Assembly (NCBI RefSeq): GCF_900105245.1
Contig: NZ_FNSZ01000001.1
Span: 2,356,001-2,420,000, forward strand
Reading direction: 5' to 3'
DNA from: Streptomyces sp. 1222.5
GTDB lineage: Bacteria > Actinomycetota > Actinomycetes > Streptomycetales > Streptomycetaceae
Length of the DNA stretch: 64,000 nucleotides
The position numbers and the translations under genes were made by a program. A model generated the notes under the pieces. The model made no database searches. It saw only the letters and a list, made by a program, of their open reading frames with translations, and was not told the origin of the DNA. Shown in pieces: positions 26,601 to 33,430 of the stretch (positions are counted from its first letter, which is position 1; the number at the start of each line of letters is the position of its first letter).

Positions 26601-29111
26601 GGTGAACTTCGAGGCATCTGCACCCGAGATGTTGCCTCGAGGGGATGTCATGGTGAGCAGACGGCCGGCCTTGTCGTACGTGTAGGTCGTCTTCGCGCCC
26701 GTTGCGTCTGTGCGCGAGGCCACGTTTCCCAAAACGTCGTACGTTGTCCACACAGAGTGACCGGCCGAGTCCTTCGCCTCGGTCAAGAGATTCGCGGCGT
26801 TGTAGGTGAAATTTGTGGCCTTGGTCGCGGCATCGGTCACCGTTGCCAGGTTTCCTGCGGCGTCATACTCGTATTTCGTGGTATTTCCAGCTGCGTTTAT
26901 CTTTGCAGTGACGCGACCTGCATCGTCGTAGCGGTAGGCCGTCTGGAACTTGGATGGGTCGGCGTCAGGCTCATTTCCCCGTTCATCGACGACGCTCGTG
27001 ACTCGGCCACTTGTGTCAAAGGCTCGGGTCAGACGTGAACCATCGGGCTGCGTTACCGAGGTCTGATTTCCCGCCGAATCGTAGCCGTACCGTGTCACTT
27101 TGCCGAGCGGGTTAGTACGAGTCTCTTGTTGGCCGCCCGCTGTGTAGGTGTATGACGTTGTCTTTCCGAGCGGATCTGTCGAGGTTGAGAGGTGGTGAGA
27201 CGTGTCGTACTTGTAGGAACTCGACTTATTGTTTCCGTTGTAGTAAGTGCTGAGATCTCCGTTGGCCTGATAGCTCCAGCGTCGTGTAGTAGTGGGTGTT
27301 TTGAATTCCACTACTCGACCTAGCCGGTCGATGCTTGTGGTTTTGGTGTTGCCGAGGGCATCGGTGACCGATACCGGGTCAAGCCTGAAGCTATAGGCGT
27401 AGGAGGTCTTATTGCCGAAAGGGTCATACTGAGCGAGTAGTACATTCCCGCTGTAGATGTCAGTCCAAATTCCTCCGTCAGGTTCCTGGACGTCTGTCTC
27501 GCCATCTTTGTACGAGAATTTAGCCGTGCTGCCCAGCGCGTTGGTCTGATCTGCCACACGTCCCTTGCTGTCATAGGTGTTGTGCAGCATCACGGCGCCG
27601 CCCGGGCCGGTCACGGTGTCAAGGAGACCGTTCGAGTCGTACTCGTATGCAATTGATCTGCCATCCACGCCGGTGACGTTCGTGAGCCGCCCACCGCTGT
27701 GCTCGAATTTGATATGACGGCCGTCGGACAGCGTTATCTGCGAGAGTTTTCCATCGCTGTCGTAGGAGAAGTCAGATTGACGTCCGATCGAGTTCGTCAG
27801 TGAATCCAGCCGCCCATCACCATTACGTGTATAGGTGACTTGCCGCCCTTGCTTATCCTTGATCGCAAGGGCGCGTCCAGCGGAGTCGTAGCTCAGCGTC
27901 CGTCCGTCAGTAGTTTTCAGCGAATAGCCACTCGCAGTGGAGCTGAGAGTCGAGTGAACAGGCAGAGGCGCCTCAAAATCGCCCGATGTCGTCTTCTCGA
28001 AGGTGTAGCTCGATCCGTCCTCCGAGTGAAATGTGACATCTCCCGCACCGCTGGTGGACAGAGACGTATCCCACCCGGCGGTCCACCCAGAGCCAAGAAT
28101 TCCTGAAGTCTTATTGTTTGATGAATAACTCCGGCTGAGACCGAACGGCATTTCGCTGGCGAGTTCCGCGTCGACAGCAGAGGTGCTGTAGGCCCCTGTC
28201 GCGGTATTCACTCCGCCAATTCGGTTCTGACAGTTCGCGACACTTGCCGAATTCGATCCGCAGGAAGCGCCAAATGTCTGATCGGTCGGCACAGTTGCCA
28301 AGCCGGCGCCGTTGATCGTGTCACCGTAGCTGTACGTGAAGTCCGGCCAATTACCGGCAGGGTCCTTGTGGATTATCGATATACCGAACCAGGTAGCACC
28401 GCTATAAGGAACGCTGGGATGGCGTTGCTCGTACTGCTTCACTCCATCGATGCAAAATTGTTCGTTGTAATCAAAATCGAAGGAGACCGGGGCTCCATTT
28501 CCCTCTGCTCCACCCAAGTCTGGCCAGTAGGGTCCGTACTTGTAGGAGGGGGCCGTTACCGTTTTCGGGTCTGATTGCCACCGATTGGACGCACAGTAGA
28601 TTGCCATGCGCACTTCGACACTTTGCCGCCCGTCATCCTCGGGTGAACCGTCACCTTCCTTGTCGTAATATACTTCAGTCTTAAGGGTGAGTTTGTCGCC
28701 ATCTCGTGGAATGAACCCATCGAATTGCATGATGGGCCTCGGGAATGAGCGGCTTTCTCCGACGAGCACTCCGTTGGAATAAAGCTTGGTGTGATAGATT
28801 TCCGCCTGATACGGCACGACCACGGCTGCGGAAGTTTTGGACTTCTCGTGTACTCGCTCCCTCTTGCTCCCGGGAGGATGTGCGAGCATGGCAGATTTTC
28901 TGTCTCTGGCTGCTTGTGCCCGGCGTTGCTTGAGGCTCATCGCCTTCTGGGCCTTGGCTGGCTTCGGGCCACGTATGCCCTCGGCTTTAGCAGGGCTTCG
29001 AGGCGTCTCCGGTAAAGAAGGTGACGCCTGCGCTATGCCTGCAAGCAGCATGCTCCACACGACTGCAACAGCTAGCAATAGCCGTACGCTCGCGAGTGAT
29101 CGTTTCGTCAA
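23604..29111 (-). CDS. Rhs/YD-repeat polymorphic toxin with C-terminal ART-like domain
   Basis: The protein has 1835 residues. It starts with TTG at 29111, with AGGAGGAG 6-7 nt upstream, and a Sec signal (LLLAVAVVWSMLLAGIAQA). A unique domain of about 280 residues leads to a DUF6531-like start (GGVNTATGAYSTSAVDAEL) and several dozen YD repeats (YDxxGRL) that build the Rhs shell. The core ends with LRERGYDPANRRFTAPDP and DPINQSDPSGRCP. A linker with glycine-rich hydrophobic helices follows, then a toxin tip of about 115 residues: NYLYRGVS, IYTSWTTSKQTALAYA and ELWESNENLVEG. This R ... S/T-x-S ... E order suggests an ADP-ribosyltransferase. The tip assignment is moderate; the Rhs call is firm. 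Confidence 0.93.
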   Translation of the reverse strand: MTKRSLASVRLLLAVAVVWSMLLAGIAQASPSLPETPRSPAKAEGIRGPKPAKAQKAMSLKQRRAQAARDRKSAMLAHPPGSKRERVHEKSKTSAAVVVPYQAEIYHTKLYSNGVLVGESRSFPRPIMQFDGFIPRDGDKLTLKTEVYYDKEGDGSPEDDGRQSVEVRMAIYCASNRWQSDPKTVTAPSYKYGPYWPDLGGAEGNGAPVSFDFDYNEQFCIDGVKQYEQRHPSVPYSGATWFGISIIHKDPAGNWPDFTYSYGDTINGAGLATVPTDQTFGASCGSNSASVANCQNRIGGVNTATGAYSTSAVDAELASEMPFGLSRSYSSNNKTSGILGSGWTAGWDTSLSTSGAGDVTFHSEDGSSYTFEKTTSGDFEAPLPVHSTLSSTASGYSLKTTDGRTLSYDSAGRALAIKDKQGRQVTYTRNGDGRLDSLTNSIGRQSDFSYDSDGKLSQITLSDGRHIKFEHSGGRLTNVTGVDGRSIAYEYDSNGLLDTVTGPGGAVMLHNTYDSKGRVADQTNALGSTAKFSYKDGETDVQEPDGGIWTDIYSGNVLLAQYDPFGNKTSYAYSFRLDPVSVTDALGNTKTTSIDRLGRVVEFKTPTTTRRWSYQANGDLSTYYNGNNKSSSYKYDTSHHLSTSTDPLGKTTSYTYTAGGQQETRTNPLGKVTRYGYDSAGNQTSVTQPDGSRLTRAFDTSGRVTSVVDERGNEPDADPSKFQTAYRYDDAGRVTAKINAAGNTTKYEYDAAGNLATVTDAATKATNFTYNAANLLTEAKDSAGHSVWTTYDVLGNVASRTDATGAKTTYTYDKAGRLLTMTSPRGNISGADASKFTWKYGYDKVGNQTTVTDPLGNTTKTDYDAEYRPVAVTDPLGHVHRTEYDDEGNVIKTVDALGKAAGNTYDANNQLLTATDRGGKAVTYTYDDAGNLASTTTPRGSKTTYGYDDNGRLTTTVEPRGNATGADPAQYTWSTAYDAAGHVRSQSNPYGTKLVTYSYDGDGRLSDQTDALGNTTAYEYDELGRLSKVTAPDHGTTSLGYDTAGNLTSRKDANDHTTRYAYDDSGRLLKITDPLNRSTSYGYDANGNRTSTTNARGQKLTSSYDARNLLTQTTYSDGTATAAYTYDAAGQPKTIKDGTGTRTLTYDDEGRPLTITSPGATNPFKYAYNDNGTLKSRTYPDGRATSYSYDGDGHILGQTAGGKTTNYTWDAAGNQLTSKLPTTTAVTEARTYDRAGQLASVSQGTGARFVDRDANGRVTKEYYKDASTTGLADRYAYDPAGRLTRACTDTSATDSCLTNSSGSTYNYDEVGNLTSSSTPTSTRNNTYDDADQLTRRVEGTTTVDYTYDADGNLTKDANGTYTSDPLGRVKSATLGSDTYTFVNDADDNRTVTNKNGALARTSRWDVVNPLAQIATDTGSTGSLIADYHYNPDGIAESQNRSSGTFYMRHDRQNNVTAVYDAAGKENYTYTYSAWGVPTAKASITDGQTSVFGYTGQYKDPYLTGRLDLRERGYDPANRRFTAPDPDPATNDSPNLAAYAYANNDPINQSDPSGRCPLCVSAGIGAVLGAAVEGGIYGWQHRNGGFTWGGFAQAAGKGAVTGGIAGALMPGAGNAAVRALGLTGGRALATSTAVNAAVGAGFSWAVNAAHCQPTTPRDLLIGAAGGGSSSLLGPAFSWLKGKFPRSSAPTRFGPGAAHADDPALRGGSPFSLASIPEEPGFNYLYRGVSTASPAYDDAVEGIARPRGGSASMETHHDGNTDSIYTSWTTSKQTALAYARGAAEGRSDLPGVILQVKLPLGQPVYPSIMFSTELWESNENLVEGLVNGARVFHVPAG

Positions 29112-29692
29112 GGTTTCTCCTCCTGGTTCCCTCTGGAACGATTCAGGGTTGGGGTAGTCAATGTGGGATATGTGCTCAGATCGCGGGGCTCCACTGATCG
29201 ATTTGACGCGTATAGGTCAACCGTCAACCCTGTTTCGCACGGCAGATTTGCAGGCGTAGGGAAGATGCTCAAGGGCGTGCTGCGTTACGCACATCAGCGA
29301 TCGCTGGAAAAGCGTGGAGCAGGAGATGCTGCTAGATGTTCCGCACATTAGCGGCGGGAGAAAGGGGCACCTGGAAGAACGTGATTGCCGCGCATGGCTT
29401 ATTTACGCATGGCATTGGTGCAGGCCCCCTTGTGTCGCTCCTCGCATGGTCAGTGCGCGGAGGTGACGCCGGAAACGGATCCTACGAACATCGAACAAGC
29501 TATCGCCTCACTTGTCACTGCGTCAACGGCGGTACACATAAAGTGATCCACGCGCGCGCTAGACGCCAGGCTGTTCACACCCTGGTGGAGCACGCCTGCT
29601 GCGTCATCTCCGACCCGGACGCCGAGCCGGGAAGGTACACACTGCCCGACGGCCCCACTAATTGACGCACCCGCTCCTGCGCCCGGAAGTCC
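29112..29692. other. AT-richer non-coding stretch upstream of the Rhs gene
   Basis: This 580-bp region has reduced GC and should hold the Rhs promoter on the minus strand. A rightward frame at 29336-29665 (109 codons, MFRTLAAGERG) has a GGAG at a fair distance but unconvincing codon use and no recognised motif, so I do not call it a gene. The right border of the cassette is near 29660-29693. Confidence 0.5.
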
Positions 29693-29947
29693 TCGTTGGA
29701 GGCGGCCAAGGCGGTGCGGCTCGCCCGCGCGGAGGCCGAGCGGGCCCGCGAGGTGGGCGAGGCGGAGGCCGCGGCACGGGCGGCGTGGCTGCGGGTGCAC
29801 GCCGAGGCCGATGTGGCGACCTTGCACGCCCTCGCCGGGATGCGCCTCGCCGAGAACGTGCCGCACATCGACAGCGTTACCATCTCGCCCGACGTGCTGA
29901 CCGGGCTGCTGGCGAAGCTCGGCGGTCCCGCGGAGGCTCAGGCGTGA
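29693..29947 (+). pseudogene. SPFH-domain protein, 3' part of the split gene
   Basis: The in-frame segment from about 29693 reads LEAAKAVRLARAEAERAREV and ends PDVLTGLLAKLGGPAEAQA with TGA at 29945. It continues the charged helix pattern that ends abruptly at 22060 and supplies the expected C-terminus. Upstream in this frame is a stop (TGA near 29663). A TTG at 29696 could start a short peptide, but there is no good ribosome site. The stop overlaps the start of the kinase-like gene. Confidence 0.82.
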
Positions 29948-30834
29948 GCCTCGCCCCGCGCGCGGTGCTGGTCCACCGGACCACCGAGTACGAGGAGTTG
30001 GTGGCCCGGCACGGCACGCACGGCCAGGCCGCCTTCTTCCTCGCCTCCCGCGGCCGGGACATCGCGGAGGTCGCCGACCGCCACCACCGCGCCCACCGCG
30101 CCCTGGCCGAGGTGGCGGCGGCGGTCCCGCTGACCTGGCGCCAGGCCCGGGTGGAGCGGGGCGACCTGGACCGGTTCCTGTTCGCACCCGAGGACGTGGT
30201 CGTGGTGGTGGGCCAGGACGGACTGGTCGCCAACGTCGCCAAGTACCTGAGGGGGCAGCCGGTGATCGGTATCGACGCCGACCCCGGCCGCAACCCCGGT
30301 GTGCTGGTACGGCACCGTCCTCGCGACACGGCGAAGCTGCTCGCGGCGGACACCGGGTGCGACGAGCTGACCATGGTCGAGGCGGTGGCCGACGACACGC
30401 AGAGACTGGTGGCACTCAACGAGATCTACCTGGGCACACCCGGCCACCAGACCGCCCGCTACCGCCTGGGCCTCGACGGCGACGGGGGTGTCGTCGAGGC
30501 CCAGGCCTCCTCGGGGGTGCTGGTGGGGACCGGTACCGGCGCGACCGGCTGGCTCCGCTCGGTGTGGCAGGAGCGCGGCGGCCGGCTCGCGCTGCCCTCC
30601 CCCACCGAGGAACGACTGGTGTGGTTCGTCCGCGAGGCCTGGCCGTCACCGGCCACCGGTACCAGCCTGGTGGCGGGTGAACTGGGCACCTCGGCCGGCC
30701 TGACGCTCACCGTGGAGTCCGACCGCCTCATCGCCTTCGGCGACGGCATGGAGACGGACGCCCTCCAGCTCACCTGGGGCCAGACGGTCCGCGTGGGGGT
30801 GTGCGGGGAGCGGCTGCGGCTGGCGGGACGGTGA
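29944..30834 (+). CDS. NAD kinase-like protein
   Basis: A 296-residue protein of the NAD/sphingosine-kinase-like fold. Visible segments are FAPEDVVVVVGQDGLVANVAKYL (a variant of the GGDGT phosphate-binding motif), PVIGIDADPGRNPGVLV, NEIYLG and a C-terminal SSGVLVGTGTGATGW (the STPTGSTAY-like motif). Both motifs are altered, so activity on NAD is not certain. The GTG at 29944 overlaps the SPFH stop (GTGA), so the kinase and SPFH genes were once coupled. With the SPFH gene broken, its expression may now depend on a new promoter. Confidence 0.82.
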   Translation: MSLAPRAVLVHRTTEYEELVARHGTHGQAAFFLASRGRDIAEVADRHHRAHRALAEVAAAVPLTWRQARVERGDLDRFLFAPEDVVVVVGQDGLVANVAKYLRGQPVIGIDADPGRNPGVLVRHRPRDTAKLLAADTGCDELTMVEAVADDTQRLVALNEIYLGTPGHQTARYRLGLDGDGGVVEAQASSGVLVGTGTGATGWLRSVWQERGGRLALPSPTEERLVWFVREAWPSPATGTSLVAGELGTSAGLTLTVESDRLIAFGDGMETDALQLTWGQTVRVGVCGERLRLAGR

Positions 30835-30842
30835 GGTGGGGG

Positions 30843-31382
30843 TCAGATCGCCGTGCAGGGGACCGGCCACTGGCGGACGCGTGGGGGGAGGGTCACCGCC
30901 CAGCCACCGGCGACGAGGACCAGCCGCTCGGCGGCGAGGAGGGCCACGGCCTCGCGCTCGGTGGTGCCGAGCGCGTCCAGGGGTGTGGTCGTGAGGAGCC
31001 GCAGGAAGGTGGCGTGGAGATCGGGGTGGTCGAGGGTGAGCCGGACCGCCGTGCCCTCCCGCCTGCGGTCCAGGACGGTCACGAAGCCGGGGCCGCGCCG
31101 GTGGTAGAGGGTGCCGAAGGTGTACCCGCTCCGCCAGCGCGCCGACTCCGAGGGGGAGCAGGCCAGTTCCGCCGGTGGCGGCAGATGACGCAGTACGCCG
31201 AGGTCGTAGGCCGGGCTGCCGGTGGCCCGCCAGCGGACGCTCAGTCCGAGGCCCTGGCATTCGCGCAGGAACCCGACCGCCTCCGCCGTCTCCCGGCCCT
31301 CCCCGCCGAGGTCCAGGGGCTCCATCACCTCGACCCGGCGCCCGGCGATCCGGTACGGCACGGTCGCCGGCAGCCCGCTCAC
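30843..31382 (-). CDS. DUF5825 protein of the radical SAM RiPP operon
   Basis: A 179-residue protein starting GTG at 31382, overlapping the stop of the radical SAM gene (GTGA). It contains GFLRECQGLGLSVRWRA, GYTFGTLYHRRGPGFVTVLDRR and a C-terminus ending RQWPVPCTAI. I recall this arrangement as DUF5825, a family found beside RiPP-maturation radical SAM enzymes; its role is unknown (possibly leader binding). It is the last gene of the operon and converges with the NAD kinase-like gene 8 bp away. Confidence 0.78.
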   Translation of the reverse strand: MSGLPATVPYRIAGRRVEVMEPLDLGGEGRETAEAVGFLRECQGLGLSVRWRATGSPAYDLGVLRHLPPPAELACSPSESARWRSGYTFGTLYHRRGPGFVTVLDRRREGTAVRLTLDHPDLHATFLRLLTTTPLDALGTTEREAVALLAAERLVLVAGGWAVTLPPRVRQWPVPCTAI

Positions 31383-33226
31383 CCGGCCCCCTCGGTCAGC
31401 CGGACCGGCTCGCCCCACGTCGGCAGGGCCACGTACGTGGCTCCGTCACGGAACAACAGGGCGGAGGAGAAGGCCTGGCGCACCCAGTCCCCCAGAGCTT
31501 CCACCGTCATCTCGTGGCCGTCGGCGGTCAGCAGCCGGTGCAGGGCGGGCAGGGTACGGCCGTCCTCCAGCAGCCGCAGCGCCGCGGCGTGCCAGCCGGT
31601 GAACCGATGGGTGGCCGGCGGCCGTCCGTGCCGTCGGTCGTGCACCAGCAGCTCCGCGCCGTCCTCCTCGAACAGCAGCCGGGAGTGCGCGTACCCGGAC
31701 CGCCACTCGGCGACGGCCTCCCCGAGCCGCCGCTCGACCGGCCCCGAGATGCCCGCGTCCTCGGTGTCGAACAGATAGACGAGGTCGGCGAGTTCACCCT
31801 CGGGCAGGTCGTAGACGTGCTGGTACATCTCGGCCGGGCGGCGCTTGCCGAAGCCTCGGCCCGGGTCCGTGAAGTGCGGGCTGAAGCGCTCCAGCTGGAT
31901 GCGGTGGGCACCGCTCGGCGGCTGGAGGTGCACCAGGGCGGGCAGTTGCTCGACGACGGACGTGTAGTCCTCGGCGGTCTCGCCGGGGAAGCCGTAGAGC
32001 AGGTTCCAGGAGCAGGTCAGCGCGTGGTTCTCGCACTCGCGCAGGGTGCGCACGTTCCGGGCGCCGGTGACACCCTTGTCCATGAGGTCCAGGACGCGGC
32101 TGCCCAGGCTCTCGATACCGGGCTGGATGTGCACCGTGCCGGACGCGCCGAGGAGTCCGAGCTGCGCGGGGGTGAGGTTCGACTTGACCTCGTAGTGCAG
32201 CCGCAGGTCCCAGCCGCTGTCGACGACACGGGGCAGGAAGTCCCGGAAGTACGCCATGTCGATGATGTTGTCGACCGTGACCACGTCGAGGATGCGGTGC
32301 CGGCGCACCAGCCGGTCGATCTCCGTCCACAGCCGCTCTCCCGGCTTGGCACGGAAGGCCATCGCGGAGCCGTTGAGCCCGCAGAAGGTGCAGTGGTGCT
32401 TCTCACCCCACCAGCAGCCCCGGGCCCCCTCCACCACCAGTTTCGGATGCACGTACTCCAGGACCGGGGAGCCGTCCAGGGCCGTCTGCCACTGGTCGTA
32501 GTCGGGCGCGGGGATGTCGGCCGGTGCCACGGTGCGCCGGGTCTCCGCGTTGGCCCGGGACAGGGTGCCGTCCCACCAGCACAGCCCCGGCACGTCGTCG
32601 GGCGCGGTGCCCGCGTCCAGGTGGCCGAGCAGGGCGGGGAAGGCGTACTCGGCCTCGCCGCGCACCACATGGTCGACGAAGGGGTGGTTGCGGTGCAGGG
32701 CGTGCCCCATCGGGCCGTCACAGTTGCTGCCGCCGAAGACGACTGTCAACCCGGGTCTTCTGCGCTTGAGTTCGCGAGCCAGGGCGAGGGAGGGAACGTT
32801 CTGCATGAAGGTGCTGGTGAACCCGACCACGTCCGGCTCGGCGGCCAGCACCTCGTCGGCGCACCGGGCGACGAACTCGGCGGCGTACGGCCGCATGGCC
32901 ACGGCGGTGTCGACGAAGACGTCCCGGGTGGCCGCGTAGTCCCGCAGCCGGGCCAGGCCCCAGCCGGGGTCGTCGTACAGGACACCGGAGAAGACCCAGT
33001 CGCCGAGGCCGTGGAAGATCGCGTCGCTGCCGACGGCCGTGTAGTCACCCGGCCGCAGCCGGCCGCCCGAGTGCTCCAGCAGGAACTCCGCCCAGCGGAG
33101 CGACCCGTGGAACTCGGTCACCTCGTCGCCGGGGCGGCCGCGCCGCACGATCCGGTTCAGCAGCCCCAGTTGGAGCGAGGGCAGATCGATCGGATGCCAC
33201 GGCATCGTGACCAGGTGGACGCGCAT
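31379..33226 (-). CDS. RiPP-maturation radical SAM enzyme with B12-binding domain
   Basis: A 615-residue enzyme. The first ~190 residues resemble a cobalamin-binding domain (MRVHLVTMPWHPIDLPSLQLG, DVVGFTSTFMQNVPSLALA, VFGGSNCDGPMG). The radical SAM centre is GARGCWWGEKHHCTFCGLNG, i.e. CX7CX2C, the spacing seen in the family described as RiPP maturation radical SAM C-methyltransferase (TIGR03975-like). Later motifs are HIQPGIESLGSRVL and WNLLYGFPGETAEDY. The ATG at 33226 follows the stop of the 28-residue peptide by 2 bp. A C-methylation or other radical modification of that peptide is the obvious role; the exact chemistry is not deducible. Confidence 0.88.
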   Translation of the reverse strand: MRVHLVTMPWHPIDLPSLQLGLLNRIVRRGRPGDEVTEFHGSLRWAEFLLEHSGGRLRPGDYTAVGSDAIFHGLGDWVFSGVLYDDPGWGLARLRDYAATRDVFVDTAVAMRPYAAEFVARCADEVLAAEPDVVGFTSTFMQNVPSLALARELKRRRPGLTVVFGGSNCDGPMGHALHRNHPFVDHVVRGEAEYAFPALLGHLDAGTAPDDVPGLCWWDGTLSRANAETRRTVAPADIPAPDYDQWQTALDGSPVLEYVHPKLVVEGARGCWWGEKHHCTFCGLNGSAMAFRAKPGERLWTEIDRLVRRHRILDVVTVDNIIDMAYFRDFLPRVVDSGWDLRLHYEVKSNLTPAQLGLLGASGTVHIQPGIESLGSRVLDLMDKGVTGARNVRTLRECENHALTCSWNLLYGFPGETAEDYTSVVEQLPALVHLQPPSGAHRIQLERFSPHFTDPGRGFGKRRPAEMYQHVYDLPEGELADLVYLFDTEDAGISGPVERRLGEAVAEWRSGYAHSRLLFEEDGAELLVHDRRHGRPPATHRFTGWHAAALRLLEDGRTLPALHRLLTADGHEMTVEALGDWVRQAFSSALLFRDGATYVALPTWGEPVRLTEGAG

Positions 33227-33228
33227 GC

Positions 33229-33315
33229 TCAGCGGGTCGGCCGCTTCTCCAGGATCGCCGGCCGGCGGCCGGTGCCGGGCTGGTCCTCCCGGACGACGAC
33301 CTTCTTGATCTCCAT
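33229..33315 (-). CDS. 28-residue peptide, candidate RiPP precursor
   Basis: ATG at 33315 with GGGGGAG 5-6 nt upstream starts a 28-codon gene with every sense codon after the start ending in G or C, typical of real genes here. The peptide begins MEIKKVVVRE (a leader-like charged start) and ends ILEKRPTR; the middle is Gly/Pro/Arg-rich. It has no Cys, Trp or aromatic residue. The TGA is 2 bp in front of the radical SAM start. Its position as the first gene before a RiPP radical SAM enzyme makes it the best precursor candidate, but no homologues were checked. Confidence 0.75.
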   Translation of the reverse strand: MEIKKVVVREDQPGTGRRPAILEKRPTR

Positions 33316-33366
33316 CTCGACTCCCCCTCGCAGCCGTGCGAACACCCTTGCGCCGCACGGCCGTCC

Positions 33367-33396
33367 ACCATATGGACGAAGGTGTGCGGGACACAA
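33367..33396 (-). promoter_or_regulatory. Putative promoter of the peptide-radical SAM operon
   Basis: On the minus strand TTGTGT (33396-33391) and TATGGT (33372-33367) are 18 bp apart and about 52 bp before the peptide start. The -10 fits the TANNNT pattern. Confidence 0.45.
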
Positions 33397-33430
33397 GGGC
33401 GTTCTGTGACGGCGGGGTGCCGGGCGGGGC

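Larger units (their letters stand above)
22060..29690. mobile_element. Horizontally acquired Rhs toxin cassette inserted in the SPFH gene
   Basis: This segment separates the two halves of the SPFH gene. It carries a 5.5-kb Rhs toxin gene, a downstream candidate immunity gene and a fragment of a phage-type DUF5131 gene. The base composition is clearly less GC-rich than the flanks, with many A/T-ending codons. I found no integrase, transposase or convincing terminal repeats, so the mechanism is unknown and both borders are accurate only to about 30 bp. Confidence 0.65.

Noticed and set aside
29336..29665. 109-codon frame near the right border of the Rhs cassette
   Set aside because: Codon use is not gene-like, no domain is recognisable and the end runs into the cassette border; kept only as a note.
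22060..29690. Insertion as a transposon with terminal repeats
   Set aside because: I compared the two borders by eye and found no inverted terminal repeat, target duplication or transposase.
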